A DNA stretch of 42,651 nt from Bacteroidales bacterium (GTDB lineage Bacteria > Bacteroidota > Bacteroidia > Bacteroidales > WCHB1-69), in NCBI GenBank assembly GCA_017616775.1, contig JAFZXM010000028.1:66172-108822 (forward strand), read 5' to 3'. The notes under the pieces were generated by a model. The model was not told the DNA's origin and made no database searches. It was given only the letters and a program-made list of their open reading frames with translations. Within the stretch, counting starts at the first letter, position 1; each line of letters starts with the position of its first letter. Shown one piece after another: positions 15,531-24,026 of this stretch. Made by a program: the position numbers and the translations under genes.

Positions 15531-16075
15531 ATGATAAGAATCGGCAAAATAGTAATTATTGGATTTATAATATTATCTTCAACTTGTGGGTTTGCGCAAA
15601 TTGATAGAGAAGAGAATGTGTTCTACAAATATCATAAAGGAGAAAAATTGTACCTGTTCCCTAATTATAGTCACATTGTTGTACCATCAAAAAATATTAC
15701 ACAAATAAATAGCTATTTGGGTGAAAATATAGTGATAAAGAAAATTAATGATCAAAAAAGTATTATTGAATTGTTGTCTAATAATGTAAATGAAGCATCA
15801 CTTAATAATGTTCTAATGAAATTGGATAGTTTATCCGAAAATAGCATGAAAATATTCTATATTTTTGGAAAAGATTCAATGTTTACAAAAAGGGGATGTT
15901 TACAGATAATGCTGTAACGGAACCAAGATATAGAAAAGCATATGCTTCTTCTTTTTCTCTTAATTATGATATTGGCTTAGATGTATGGGGTGAGAATGAG
16001 AATGATTATTATTCTAGCATAAAAATCCAAGAAGTTTATCGGTCAATAGCAGTAAGAGCTGTCAGGAAGTTTTAA
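15531..16075 (+). pseudogene. Frameshifted exported protein
   Basis: The intact frame from ATG 15531 gives 128 residues with a signal peptide (cleavage near 'CGFAQ') and stops at 15917. At the A5G4 run (15887-15895) the frame with one extra A continues for about 60 more codons to TAA 16073-16075: it reads '...DSMFTKKGMFTDNAVTEPRY...' and ends 'EVYRSIAVRAVRKF'. The ending resembles the last strand of FISUMP/DUF1566-type surface domains ('YSVRAVR'). The first half loosely resembles the region before the catalytic domain of Bacteroidota S8 peptidases; both are weak. It starts two bases after the T9SS-type gene and is even more AT-rich (15 G/C in 15661-15720). It may be a real frameshift, slippage at A-AAA-AGG, or a sequencing error in the run. 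Confidence 0.6.
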
Positions 16076-16110
16076 AATGTGCAGGTGCTTGAAAGCCTTA
16101 TGATGCATTG

Positions 16111-17016
16111 TTAAATAATTCCGATAATATTTTGTACGGATGCTATATGTTTCCGTTCCAAATAGTCATTGATGCCGTCGATGATTTTTACCGATACGGC
16201 GGGGTCAATAAAATTGGCGGTACCCACTTCTACGGCAGTAGCACCGGCCAATAGAAATTCCACTGCGTCAATAGCATTCATAATGCCTCCTAATCCTATT
16301 ACGGGAATATGAATTTTGTGGCTGACCTGCCATACCATGCGTAGTGCTATGGGTTTTACGCAAGCTCCTGACAATCCGCCGGTAACGGTGGAGAGTATGG
16401 GTTTTTGTTTTTCTGCGTCTATAGCCATGCCAAGGAGGGTGTTGATAAGGGATACCGCGTCGGCACCGCCGTCTTCCACAGCTTGAGCAATAGCGACTAT
16501 ATCTGTTACATTGGGCGAAAGTTTGACGATGAGTGTTTTTTTATACACCCTGCGCACAGCTTCCACCACTTCCTTTGCCGATACGCAGGATGTTCCGAAG
16601 GCCATGCCTCCTTGTTTTACATTGGGGCAGGAAATGTTGAGCTCTATGGCGGGAATGTGCTCCAATTCGTTGATACGTTCTGCGCAAGCCACATAATCGC
16701 TGACGGAGGAACCGGATACGTTGACAATTATCCGGGAATCTATATGCGCTATTTGAGGATAAATATGTTCAATGAAATAGTCCACTCCTTTGTTTTGCAA
16801 ACCTACGGCATTGAGCATGCCTCCGGGTGTTTCGGCCATGCGGGGGTAGGCATTGCCTTCACGGGGATGCAGGGTGGTGCCTTTTACCACAAAACCTCCC
16901 AAACGGTTCAAATCAATAAAATCACTGAATTCCAAACCGTAACCGAATGTGCCCGATGCGGTCAGAACCGGATTTTTGAATGTTAAATTTCCTATCTTGA
17001 CAGATAAATCAGCCAT
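16111..17016 (-). CDS. pyrD: Dihydroorotate dehydrogenase, class 1B catalytic subunit
   Basis: 301 residues. Class 1 features: '[16 protein letters not shown]' (15-30), '[11 protein letters not shown]' (45-55), the catalytic Cys in '[12 protein letters not shown]' (near residue 130), and '[15 protein letters not shown]'. FMN-binding glycines appear in '[19 protein letters not shown]' and 'VGTANF'. Cys as the base and the sequence type indicate the NAD-linked class 1B enzyme of pyrimidine synthesis, which normally works with PyrK. pyrK is not adjacent: upstream is a gap and then mpl on the other strand, and downstream is the frameshifted gene. Confidence 0.92.
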   Translation of the reverse strand: MADLSVKIGNLTFKNPVLTASGTFGYGLEFSDFIDLNRLGGFVVKGTTLHPREGNAYPRMAETPGGMLNAVGLQNKGVDYFIEHIYPQIAHIDSRIIVNVSGSSVSDYVACAERINELEHIPAIELNISCPNVKQGGMAFGTSCVSAKEVVEAVRRVYKKTLIVKLSPNVTDIVAIAQAVEDGGADAVSLINTLLGMAIDAEKQKPILSTVTGGLSGACVKPIALRMVWQVSHKIHIPVIGLGGIMNAIDAVEFLLAGATAVEVGTANFIDPAVSVKIIDGINDYLERKHIASVQNIIGII

Positions 17017-17041
17017 ATTGTTTATGAATTTGTATAAAATA

Positions 17042-17049
17042 CAAAGGTA
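17042..17049 (-). promoter_or_regulatory. -7 box TACCTTTG of pyrD
   Basis: It reads TACCTTTG on the minus strand, 25 bases before the pyrD ATG. Confidence 0.65.
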
Positions 17050-17181
17050 ACACTTTTTATCGGAATAGGGACACGGTCATCACTCAGGCGGTAAAAAAAG
17101 GCGGAATATCGTAACGGGCTGTACACATTGTGTTGTTAGTAAAAAACATTCATCCTTGTTGTCCGGCTTGTGTCAAGTTGA

Positions 17182-17189
17182 TAATTTTG
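17182..17189 (+). promoter_or_regulatory. -7 box TAATTTTG of mpl
   Basis: It lies 23 bases before ATG 17213 and excludes the upstream in-frame TTG near 17156. Confidence 0.6.
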
Positions 17190-17212
17190 CATATCATAAA
17201 AAAATCACGCAT

Positions 17213-18577
17213 ATGAGAGTACATTTTATAGCCATAGGCGGTTCGGCTATGCACAATTTGGCCATATCGCTGAAAATAAAAGGATATCAGGTAACGGGTT
17301 CGGATGATGAAATATTCGAACCTTCAAAAAGCAGACTGCAGAAATATGGTATTCTGCCCGCTGCCATCGGTTGGAATGCAGACAATATCACCGAAGATAT
17401 CGACGCGGTTATTTTGGGCATGCATGCAAGAGAAGATAATCCGGAGTTGGTAAAAGCCAGAGCTTTGGGTTTAAACATCTATTCTTATCCGCAATTTTTA
17501 TACGAGCAATCCAAAAACAAAAAACGTATAGTAGTGGGGGGGAGTCATGGAAAAACCACCATCACATCCATGATATTGCATGTGCTCAACAGTTGTCATA
17601 TTGCATGCGATTATATGGTGGGCGCACAATTGGAAGGCTTTGAAGTGATGGTGAAACTTACCGATGATGCCCCCTATATGGTGATAGAAGGCGATGAATA
17701 TTTGACTTCGCCTATAGACCGCCGCCCTAAATTCCATTGGTACAAGCCCCATGTGGGCATTATCAGCGGAATAGCATGGGATCATATCAATGTTTTCCCC
17801 ACTTTTGACATCTATGTGGAGCAGTTTAAAATATTTGCCCAATCCATACCCCAAGACGGAGATTTGATCTATTGCAGTCTGGATGAACAATGCGAACGCA
17901 TAGCGGCACAATGTAATACCCGTTTGCATCCTTACGCCCTGCCTGCATATAAAATAGTGAACAGGCAGTATGTGCTTTTGCATAACGGCAAAGAAATACC
18001 CTTGCAAGTGTTCGGCAAACATAATCTGATGAATATCAATGCAGCCCGTTTGGCATGCAATGCCATAGGTGTCGGCGATGATGATTTTTATAATGCCATA
18101 GCCGGTTTTAAAGGGGCGTCCAAACGGCTGGAATTGGTAAAAGCAACGGATAGCTTTGCCATGTATAAAGATTTTGCCCATTCTCCGTCCAAATTAAAGG
18201 CCACTATCGATGCGGTAACAGAAAAATACAGTGACAGAAAGTTGGTGGCTTGTTTGGAACTGCATACTTTCAGCAGTTTGACGGCCGAATTCTTGAAACA
18301 ATATGCCGGCACAATGGATAAAGCCGATGTGCCCATAGTGTATTTCAACCCCCATGCCATTGCATTGAAAAAATTACCGCCTTTGAGCAACGAAATGGTG
18401 TTTGAGGCATTTAAAAATAAAAATATAAAAGTCTATCATGATTCCGGTTTGTTAAAAAAAGATTTGTTGTCCATGCAATGGAACAATTCCGTATTGCTGA
18501 TGATGTCATCGGGTAATTTCGACGGATACGATTACGGTCAGATAGCAGATGATATCATTAACGGGCGGCAAGAGTAA
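17213..18577 (+). CDS. mpl: UDP-MurNAc:L-Ala-gamma-D-Glu-meso-DAP ligase (Mpl)
   Basis: 454 residues. A Mur-ligase N-terminal Rossmann domain opens with 'VHFIAIGGSAMHNLA'; the ATP loop is 'VVGGSHGKTTITSM' (about residues 106-119). 'MVIEGDEYLTSPIDRRPKF' and 'GIAWDHINVFP' are typical of Mpl rather than MurC, and the missing C-terminal MurC signatures support this. Mpl reattaches recycled tripeptide to UDP-MurNAc in peptidoglycan recycling, in the cytoplasm. The start is at the conserved 'MRVHFIAIGG', supported by the -7 box at 17182. A small unknown gene follows closely. Confidence 0.92.
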   Translation: MRVHFIAIGGSAMHNLAISLKIKGYQVTGSDDEIFEPSKSRLQKYGILPAAIGWNADNITEDIDAVILGMHAREDNPELVKARALGLNIYSYPQFLYEQSKNKKRIVVGGSHGKTTITSMILHVLNSCHIACDYMVGAQLEGFEVMVKLTDDAPYMVIEGDEYLTSPIDRRPKFHWYKPHVGIISGIAWDHINVFPTFDIYVEQFKIFAQSIPQDGDLIYCSLDEQCERIAAQCNTRLHPYALPAYKIVNRQYVLLHNGKEIPLQVFGKHNLMNINAARLACNAIGVGDDDFYNAIAGFKGASKRLELVKATDSFAMYKDFAHSPSKLKATIDAVTEKYSDRKLVACLELHTFSSLTAEFLKQYAGTMDKADVPIVYFNPHAIALKKLPPLSNEMVFEAFKNKNIKVYHDSGLLKKDLLSMQWNNSVLLMMSSGNFDGYDYGQIADDIINGRQE

Positions 18578-18612
18578 AATAATTGAAAGAGTGTAATATA
18601 AAAAGAGATACT

Positions 18613-18873
18613 ATGCAGAATAAAGTCAATAAATTGAATAATGCCATCATCAATGCGGTAGGGGATTTTCTGGAGCATTTTTTGGATTATCCCACCGATA
18701 TAGATTTGTGGGTGAATCCCGAAACGTTGGAAGTAAAAGTGGAAAGTCCGTCAAAAATGACAGCCGATTTTCAGCAATATCCCATAGTGAGTTGCATACT
18801 TATCAACGAAAAAGGCTTGTATGAGCCCAACGGAGAGGCGATTGCCGCCTTGGCGGAAAAAATATTGGCCTGA
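18613..18873 (+). CDS. Small conserved-looking protein of unknown function
   Basis: 86 residues from ATG 18613; a TTG start at 18583 would add ten. No signal peptide or membrane segment. It has a helical start ('NKLNNAIINAVGDFLEHFL') and then a beta-like part ('DIDLWVNPETLEVKVESP') before a C-terminal helix. It starts 35 bases after mpl ends and is followed by a strong terminator, so it belongs to the mpl transcript. I do not recognise the family. The balanced composition and position inside an operon argue for a real gene. Confidence 0.65.
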   Translation: MQNKVNKLNNAIINAVGDFLEHFLDYPTDIDLWVNPETLEVKVESPSKMTADFQQYPIVSCILINEKGLYEPNGEAIAALAEKILA

Positions 18874-18891
18874 GCGGTCCGGATGCAGGAA

Positions 18892-18929
18892 AAACAGGGC
18901 GGTGCAATATTTTTTGCACCGCCCTGTTT
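18892..18929 (+). terminator. Strong intrinsic terminator after the mpl operon
   Basis: AAACAGGGCGGTGCAA (18892-18907) pairs perfectly with TTGCACCGCCCTGTTT (18914-18929) around a six-base loop. It has a 16-pair stem, but the T tract is short and partly inside the stem. Confidence 0.85.
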
Positions 18930-19011
18930 AACTATAATCGTATAAAATTGTATTACTATAGCCGATAAAAACTAATTGTGCCGTTTTGTCGGTTGGCATA
19001 AAAAAATGTTG

Positions 19012-19019
19012 TACCTTTG
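19012..19019 (+). promoter_or_regulatory. -7 box TACCTTTG of the DUF1573 gene and cysS-lgt-sufD operon
   Basis: A perfect box 24 bases before ATG 19044. The four genes that follow are separated by 4 bases or overlap, so this may serve all of them. Confidence 0.65.
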
Positions 19020-19043
19020 TAAATTATATAATAATAAAAGAAT

Positions 19044-20123
19044 ATGAAACGATTGATTGTAATAACTTGTGTATTATTTGCTTGTGAAGTTGTTTTTGGG
19101 CAAAAGATGCAGTTTTTGACCGATGTTCATGATTTTGGTGAAATAAAAGAAACCGAAGGTAAGGTGGAATATGAGTTTCCTTTTGTCAATAAAGTGAAAG
19201 GAGCGTATATAGAATTGGTAAAATCGCCATATAGGCACATACGGGTGGAATATTCAAGAGATATATTAAAAAAGAAAGATAAAGGAGTTGTCAAATTGAT
19301 ATACGATCCTGCAGGCAAATCGGGAGTGTTTTCCAATGCAGTTACCGTTACCGTTAACGAAAAAGGAAAAAAATATACCAAAGAACTCACTTTGAAAGGA
19401 TATGTGGAGCCCCGTCCCCGCACGCCGCAGGAAATATATCCCATGAAAGAAGGCAATGTGCGTTATGTCACCAATTCCTTACAGATAGGGGTGGTTACTC
19501 CGACTACCATTCACAGGGATACTTTTCGTTTTTACAACGAATCGGACAAAAAATTGACTTTTGCATCGCGTCAGGTGCCCAATGCCATTAAAGTAGTGTA
19601 TGTTACGCCGGAATTGTTGCCGGGGGAAGGCGGCATATTGGTCACCGATTTTGATGCCCGCATACAAAACGACTGGGGCGTGGTGTTCAACAAGGTGGTG
19701 ATAACCACCAATGACGATGACAGGCCGAATAAAACTTTTTATATAGGTGCCCGCATTTTGGATGATTTCAATTCATGGACACCCAAGCAAAAAGCCAATG
19801 CTCCCCGTTTGAAAGTGTCGGAAGAAGAATATAAATTCGGTGAAGTGGAAGAAGGCGAACCTGTGGTTCATGATTTCGTTCTCACCAACACCGGTCGCAG
19901 CACCTTGTATATACGCAAGCTAAAACAGTCTTGCAGTTGTACTATAGTGAATCCTGAAAAAATGGAATTGGAGCCGGGCGAAAGCACGGTGGTGAAAACC
20001 ACATTCAGAACCGCCGGCAAGTCCAACAAGCAAATGCGTACGGTGGATATTGTATGCAATGACCCTGAGCAACCCACCGTTACATTAAAAATAACAGGTT
20101 TTGTAAAAGCTAAAAGCAAATAA
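19044..20123 (+). CDS. Exported DUF1573 protein with three Ig-like repeats
   Basis: 359 residues with a signal peptide ending 'VVFG|Q'. Three repeats of about 105 residues are visible. Repeat one begins '[20 protein letters not shown]'. The second ('[19 protein letters not shown]') ends near residue 235. Repeat three begins '[18 protein letters not shown]' and holds the DUF1573 block '[20 protein letters not shown]'. Only the last repeat keeps the CSCT pair. DUF1573 proteins are periplasmic or surface proteins of unknown function, often beside other envelope genes. The cysS start lies four bases after the stop, so the gene probably heads the operon. Confidence 0.85.
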   Translation: MKRLIVITCVLFACEVVFGQKMQFLTDVHDFGEIKETEGKVEYEFPFVNKVKGAYIELVKSPYRHIRVEYSRDILKKKDKGVVKLIYDPAGKSGVFSNAVTVTVNEKGKKYTKELTLKGYVEPRPRTPQEIYPMKEGNVRYVTNSLQIGVVTPTTIHRDTFRFYNESDKKLTFASRQVPNAIKVVYVTPELLPGEGGILVTDFDARIQNDWGVVFNKVVITTNDDDRPNKTFYIGARILDDFNSWTPKQKANAPRLKVSEEEYKFGEVEEGEPVVHDFVLTNTGRSTLYIRKLKQSCSCTIVNPEKMELEPGESTVVKTTFRTAGKSNKQMRTVDIVCNDPEQPTVTLKITGFVKAKSK

Positions 20124-20127
20124 GCCG

Positions 20128-21603
20128 ATGGAGATGAAAGACAATCATTTGAAAATACAAAACACGCTCACCCGGAAAAAAGAGTTGTTTGAGCCGATTA
20201 ATCCGCCGTTTGTCGGCATGTATGTGTGCGGTCCTACCGTTTACGGGGAGCCGCATTTGGGGCATGCCCGTCCGGCCATAGTGTTTGACGTGGTATTCCG
20301 CTATCTTAAATATTTAGGCTATAAAGTGCGTTATGTACGCAATATCACCGATGTGGGGCATTTGGAAAATGATGCCGATGAAGGAGAAGACAAAATAGCA
20401 AAAAAAGCCCGTTTGGAGCAATTGGAGCCTATGGAGGTGGCCCAATATTATTCCGACATGTACCACGCAGCCATGGATGCTTTGAATGTGCAGCATCCCA
20501 GCATAGAAGCCCGCGCAAGCGGTCATATTTTGGAACAAATGGAGGTGGTGCAAAAAATATTGGATGCGGGATACGCATACATATCCAACGGTTCGGTATA
20601 TTTTGATGTGGTTAAATATGATAAAAATTATCATTACGGCGTGCTTTCAGGGCGCAAGTTGGAAGATATGTTGTCCACCACCCGTGAATTGGACGGACAA
20701 GAAGAAAAACACAATACCGCCGATTTCGCCTTATGGAAAAAAGCGGCTCCGGAACATATTATGCGTTGGCATTCTCCGTGGAGCGACGGCTTTCCCGGAT
20801 GGCATTTGGAATGCACGGCCATGAGCACAAAATATCTGGGTTCACGCTTTGACATTCATGGCGGAGGAATGGACCTCATGTTCCCTCATCATGAATCGGA
20901 AATATGTCAAAACCGTATTGCCAACAATACCGATACGGTAAAATATTGGATGCATAACAATATGATCACCATAGATGGTAAAAAAATGGGGAAATCTTTG
21001 GGCAATTTTATCACGCTCAATGAATTTTTCACAGGTTCGCACGCTATGTTAAAGGCGGCATATTCTCCCATGACCATCAGGTTCTTTATTTTGCAGGCAC
21101 ATTATAGCAGCACCATCGATTTTTCCAATGAAGCATTGCAGGCAGCGGAAAAAGGAATGAACAAATTGTTTGCGGCCTATGCTTTAATTCCCAAATTGCA
21201 GGCAAGCGACAGCTCGGATGAAAATGTAAATGCGGTTTTTACCGCTTGCCGGGAAGCCATGGATGATGATTTTAACACGCCCATAGTGTTAGCTCATCTA
21301 TTTGATGCAGCCAGGCTTGTCAATTCCGTTAATGACAAGCAATTGCGGTTAACGCAGGAAGATATCCGTATGCTCAAGCAAATATTTGACACTTTCTTGT
21401 TTGATATTTTGGGCATGCGCTATGAAAGCGCATCCGTTTCTTTAGGCATGGAGGATAAGTTGATGGAGCTGGTTATCGCCTTGCGTACGCAAGCCAAAGC
21501 CAATAAGGATTATGCAACGGCGGATGCAATACGCGATATGTTGGGTAAAATAGGTATCCTCCTTAAGGATACCAAAGAAGGTGTAAAATGGGAGGTGAAG
21601 TAA
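20128..21603 (+). CDS. cysS: Cysteine--tRNA ligase
   Basis: 491 residues, typical for CysRS. The class I signature is '[11 protein letters not shown]' (HLGH at 43-46) and the KMSKS loop is '[10 protein letters not shown]' (283-292). Zinc ligands are C34 in '[10 protein letters not shown]', the Cys in 'WHLECTAMS', and H/E in 'PHHESEICQ'. It charges tRNA-Cys with cysteine in the cytoplasm. A C-terminal helical anticodon-binding region with '[17 protein letters not shown]' is intact. It sits four bases after the DUF1573 gene and four bases before lgt. Confidence 0.95.
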   Translation: MEMKDNHLKIQNTLTRKKELFEPINPPFVGMYVCGPTVYGEPHLGHARPAIVFDVVFRYLKYLGYKVRYVRNITDVGHLENDADEGEDKIAKKARLEQLEPMEVAQYYSDMYHAAMDALNVQHPSIEARASGHILEQMEVVQKILDAGYAYISNGSVYFDVVKYDKNYHYGVLSGRKLEDMLSTTRELDGQEEKHNTADFALWKKAAPEHIMRWHSPWSDGFPGWHLECTAMSTKYLGSRFDIHGGGMDLMFPHHESEICQNRIANNTDTVKYWMHNNMITIDGKKMGKSLGNFITLNEFFTGSHAMLKAAYSPMTIRFFILQAHYSSTIDFSNEALQAAEKGMNKLFAAYALIPKLQASDSSDENVNAVFTACREAMDDDFNTPIVLAHLFDAARLVNSVNDKQLRLTQEDIRMLKQIFDTFLFDILGMRYESASVSLGMEDKLMELVIALRTQAKANKDYATADAIRDMLGKIGILLKDTKEGVKWEVK

Positions 21604-21607
21604 GTAT

Positions 21608-22492
21608 ATGGGAGTAATATCGTCAATTATAAGCATAATACACTGGAATGTTGACCCTGTCATTTTTGCCGTGGGCAATGTGCGCATAGGGTGGTACGGA
21701 GTGTTGTTGGCAACAGGTTTTATGTTGGCATATGTGGTATTGCAAAAAATAGCCAAAAACGAACATGTGTCAGCGGAGATGATAGACAAGTTCGCCTTGT
21801 TTACATGTGTGTGGACGGTAGTGGGGCTGCGATTGGGGCATTGCCTGTTTTACGACTGGGCTTATTTCCGTTATCATATATTGGAGATATTCATTCCTTT
21901 TGTGCAAACACCGGAAGGATGGGTGTTTCGCGGTTATGAAGGCTTGGCCAGTCACGGCGGCACCATAGCCATCATATTGTATGTCTTGTATTTTTCACAC
22001 AAACATAAGGTGAATTTGTTCTGGCTGTTTGACAGAATAGCCATTTGTATTCCTATAGCGGCGGCATTGGTGCGTTGCGGCAATTTGATGAATTCCGAAA
22101 TCATAGGCACCGTCACCGGAGTGCCATGGGGTTTTGTTTTTGAACGGCTAAACGGCACGGATGAATGTTGTCAGCCCCGGCATCCTGCTCAATTGTACGA
22201 ATCGTTGGTATATTTGAGCTTGTTCGGCTATCAGATGTGGTATTATTTCAAACATGCCAAAGGCCGTATTCCTGCCGGCCGTGCTTTAGGCACGGCGTTG
22301 GCGGTGATTTTTACCGCCCGGTTTTTGATAGAATTTGTCAAGGCCGATCAGGTGGCCTTTGAAGCGAATATGACTTTAAATATGGGACAGTGGCTCAGTA
22401 TTCCTTTTATAGTGCTGGGAGTGATATGCTTATGGTATTCCCTGGCAAAAAAGAATTATCCCGCCGCCCCTGATTTTAAGGCGTCAAAATGA
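21608..22492 (+). CDS. lgt: Prolipoprotein diacylglyceryl transferase
   Basis: 294 residues with about seven membrane segments. Family blocks are 'VRIGWYGVLLATGF' near residue 26, the Lgt signature around 'RGYEGLASHGGTIAI' (about 104-118), the conserved Arg in 'ALVRCGNLMNSEIIG', 'PWGFVFER', 'PRHPAQLYESL', and a late Arg in 'GRALGTALAVIFTARFLIEF'. It transfers diacylglycerol from phosphatidylglycerol to the lipobox Cys, the first step of lipoprotein maturation in the inner membrane. Its stop overlaps the sufD start (ATGA). Confidence 0.95.
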   Translation: MGVISSIISIIHWNVDPVIFAVGNVRIGWYGVLLATGFMLAYVVLQKIAKNEHVSAEMIDKFALFTCVWTVVGLRLGHCLFYDWAYFRYHILEIFIPFVQTPEGWVFRGYEGLASHGGTIAIILYVLYFSHKHKVNLFWLFDRIAICIPIAAALVRCGNLMNSEIIGTVTGVPWGFVFERLNGTDECCQPRHPAQLYESLVYLSLFGYQMWYYFKHAKGRIPAGRALGTALAVIFTARFLIEFVKADQVAFEANMTLNMGQWLSIPFIVLGVICLWYSLAKKNYPAAPDFKASK

Positions 22493-23871
22493 AAACAATC
22501 ATGAATCGATATCAGGATATCAACAATTATTTTGCAAAATATATCAACACATTTTCTGAAGCCGGCAATGCAGACAGAAAATATTTTGCCGACAGGTTTT
22601 TGCAAACGGGTGTTCCGCCGAAATCCAATGAGTTGTGGCGAAACTTTAATTGGAACATGATATTGGAACACACCTATTCCGTCAAAACAGAGCCCGATAA
22701 ATTCCAGCTGTCCGACAGCGTGTTCAGTTGCGATATACATGATATAGACACCTGTATGTTTACATTCATGAACGGTTGGTATGTGCATAATAACGCACCG
22801 CTTACCGTTTTCCCCAACGGTGTTGTCATAGGTAGTTTCAGACATGCCGTTGCCGCATATGCTGATTTGATACGGCATTATATGGAGCAATCCAGAAAAC
22901 AGCCCCATAGCGGTATGTTTGACATGGCCTCGGCATTGTATCAGGACGGTTGTTTTATATATATACCCGATAATGTAAAGTTTACCCAACCGATACAAAT
23001 GGTGAATGTGGTGAATAACGACCGTGATTTGTTCATTAATATGAAAAATATGGTCATATTGGGCAAAAACGCCTCACTTTCTTTAATACATTGCGACGAT
23101 ACCATTCAAAGCGGGCACACTTTGATTAACACGGCAACGGAATTGTTTGTGGAAGACAATGCGGAATTGGTGTATTTTAAATTGGAAAATGAAGATAAAA
23201 AAACGATACTTCTCAATGACAGCACTGTTTATCAGGGTGAAAAATCGCGGGTGTGTACGTTTTCCAATGTGTTTAACGGGGGTGTGGTGCACAATTCCCT
23301 TTATAGCCATTTGCTCGGCGAAGGCGCCGATATAGATATGAACGGCTTGTATTTGGTGGACAAGCAACAAAATGTTGTAAACTGCGTATCGGTAAATCAT
23401 CATGCGGGCAATTGTACCAGTCGTCAATTGTATAACGGTATTATGGATGATGATTCCCAAGCGGGATTTGTAGGTCATATTTATGTGGCGCAAGATGCCC
23501 AAAAAACGGAAGCCAGTCAGGTGAATCACAATATTTTGCTTACCGACAGGGCCGCTATTGACACCAAGCCGTTTTTGGAAATATATGCCGATGATGTGAA
23601 ATGTTCCCATGGAGCCACAGTAGGACAATTGGATGAGGATGCAGTGTTTTATATGCGTTCAAGAGGCATATGTGAAAAAAACACCAAAATGTTGCTCATG
23701 CATGCATTTGCAAAAGAGGTGGTGGATAAAATATCCATAGCACCTTTGGTGAGCTATACGGAAAATTTGGTGGAAAAAAGGCTTTCCGGACAAACGCTGT
23801 TTTGTGCAGGCTGCACCAAAGCCTGTGAGCAAAAACCCATACATTTTGAAATCACCATGCCTGAGATATAG
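22489..23871 (+). CDS. sufD: Fe-S cluster assembly protein SufD
   Basis: 460 residues, the usual SufD size. The beta-helix core leads to the diagnostic block 'CSHGATVGQLDEDAVFYMRS' (near residues 366-385). 'NELWRNFNWNMI' near the N-terminus matches the SufD-type 'ExWRYT/N' region. It works with SufB and SufC as the scaffold that builds Fe-S clusters. Those partners and sufS are not in this window. Instead it overlaps lgt by four bases and seems to end that operon. An alternative ATG is at 22501. SufB is excluded by the short N-terminal region. Confidence 0.9.
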   Translation: MKTIMNRYQDINNYFAKYINTFSEAGNADRKYFADRFLQTGVPPKSNELWRNFNWNMILEHTYSVKTEPDKFQLSDSVFSCDIHDIDTCMFTFMNGWYVHNNAPLTVFPNGVVIGSFRHAVAAYADLIRHYMEQSRKQPHSGMFDMASALYQDGCFIYIPDNVKFTQPIQMVNVVNNDRDLFINMKNMVILGKNASLSLIHCDDTIQSGHTLINTATELFVEDNAELVYFKLENEDKKTILLNDSTVYQGEKSRVCTFSNVFNGGVVHNSLYSHLLGEGADIDMNGLYLVDKQQNVVNCVSVNHHAGNCTSRQLYNGIMDDDSQAGFVGHIYVAQDAQKTEASQVNHNILLTDRAAIDTKPFLEIYADDVKCSHGATVGQLDEDAVFYMRSRGICEKNTKMLLMHAFAKEVVDKISIAPLVSYTENLVEKRLSGQTLFCAGCTKACEQKPIHFEITMPEI

Positions 23872-23962
23872 CCGGCAGCCGTCAAGATGATACAATAAGG
23901 ATCAAGTTTACAGAATGGCATTGATGTTTGTTCGCCTGCTTGTTCTCCTCAGCTTGCGTTTG

Positions 23963-23994
23963 TTTGGTTTTTTCAATATTTTTTTGTAACTTTG
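23963..23994 (+). promoter_or_regulatory. Promoter of ABC-F gene (TTTG-N20-TAACTTTG)
   Basis: TTTG at 23963-23966 and TAACTTTG at 23987-23994 are spaced by 20 bases, the canonical Bacteroidota layout. The transcript would start near 24001, so the start codon is ATG 24027 and not the open frame from 23928. Confidence 0.7.
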
Positions 23995-24026
23995 TATTTT
24001 TCGGTTATAATGACAGTTTTATCGGA

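Noticed and set aside
15885..15895. Programmed -1 frameshift at A-AAA-AGG
   Set aside because: The heptamer is not a canonical slippery site (the second codon cannot re-pair fully) and I see no strong downstream hairpin. Mutation or sequencing error is simpler.
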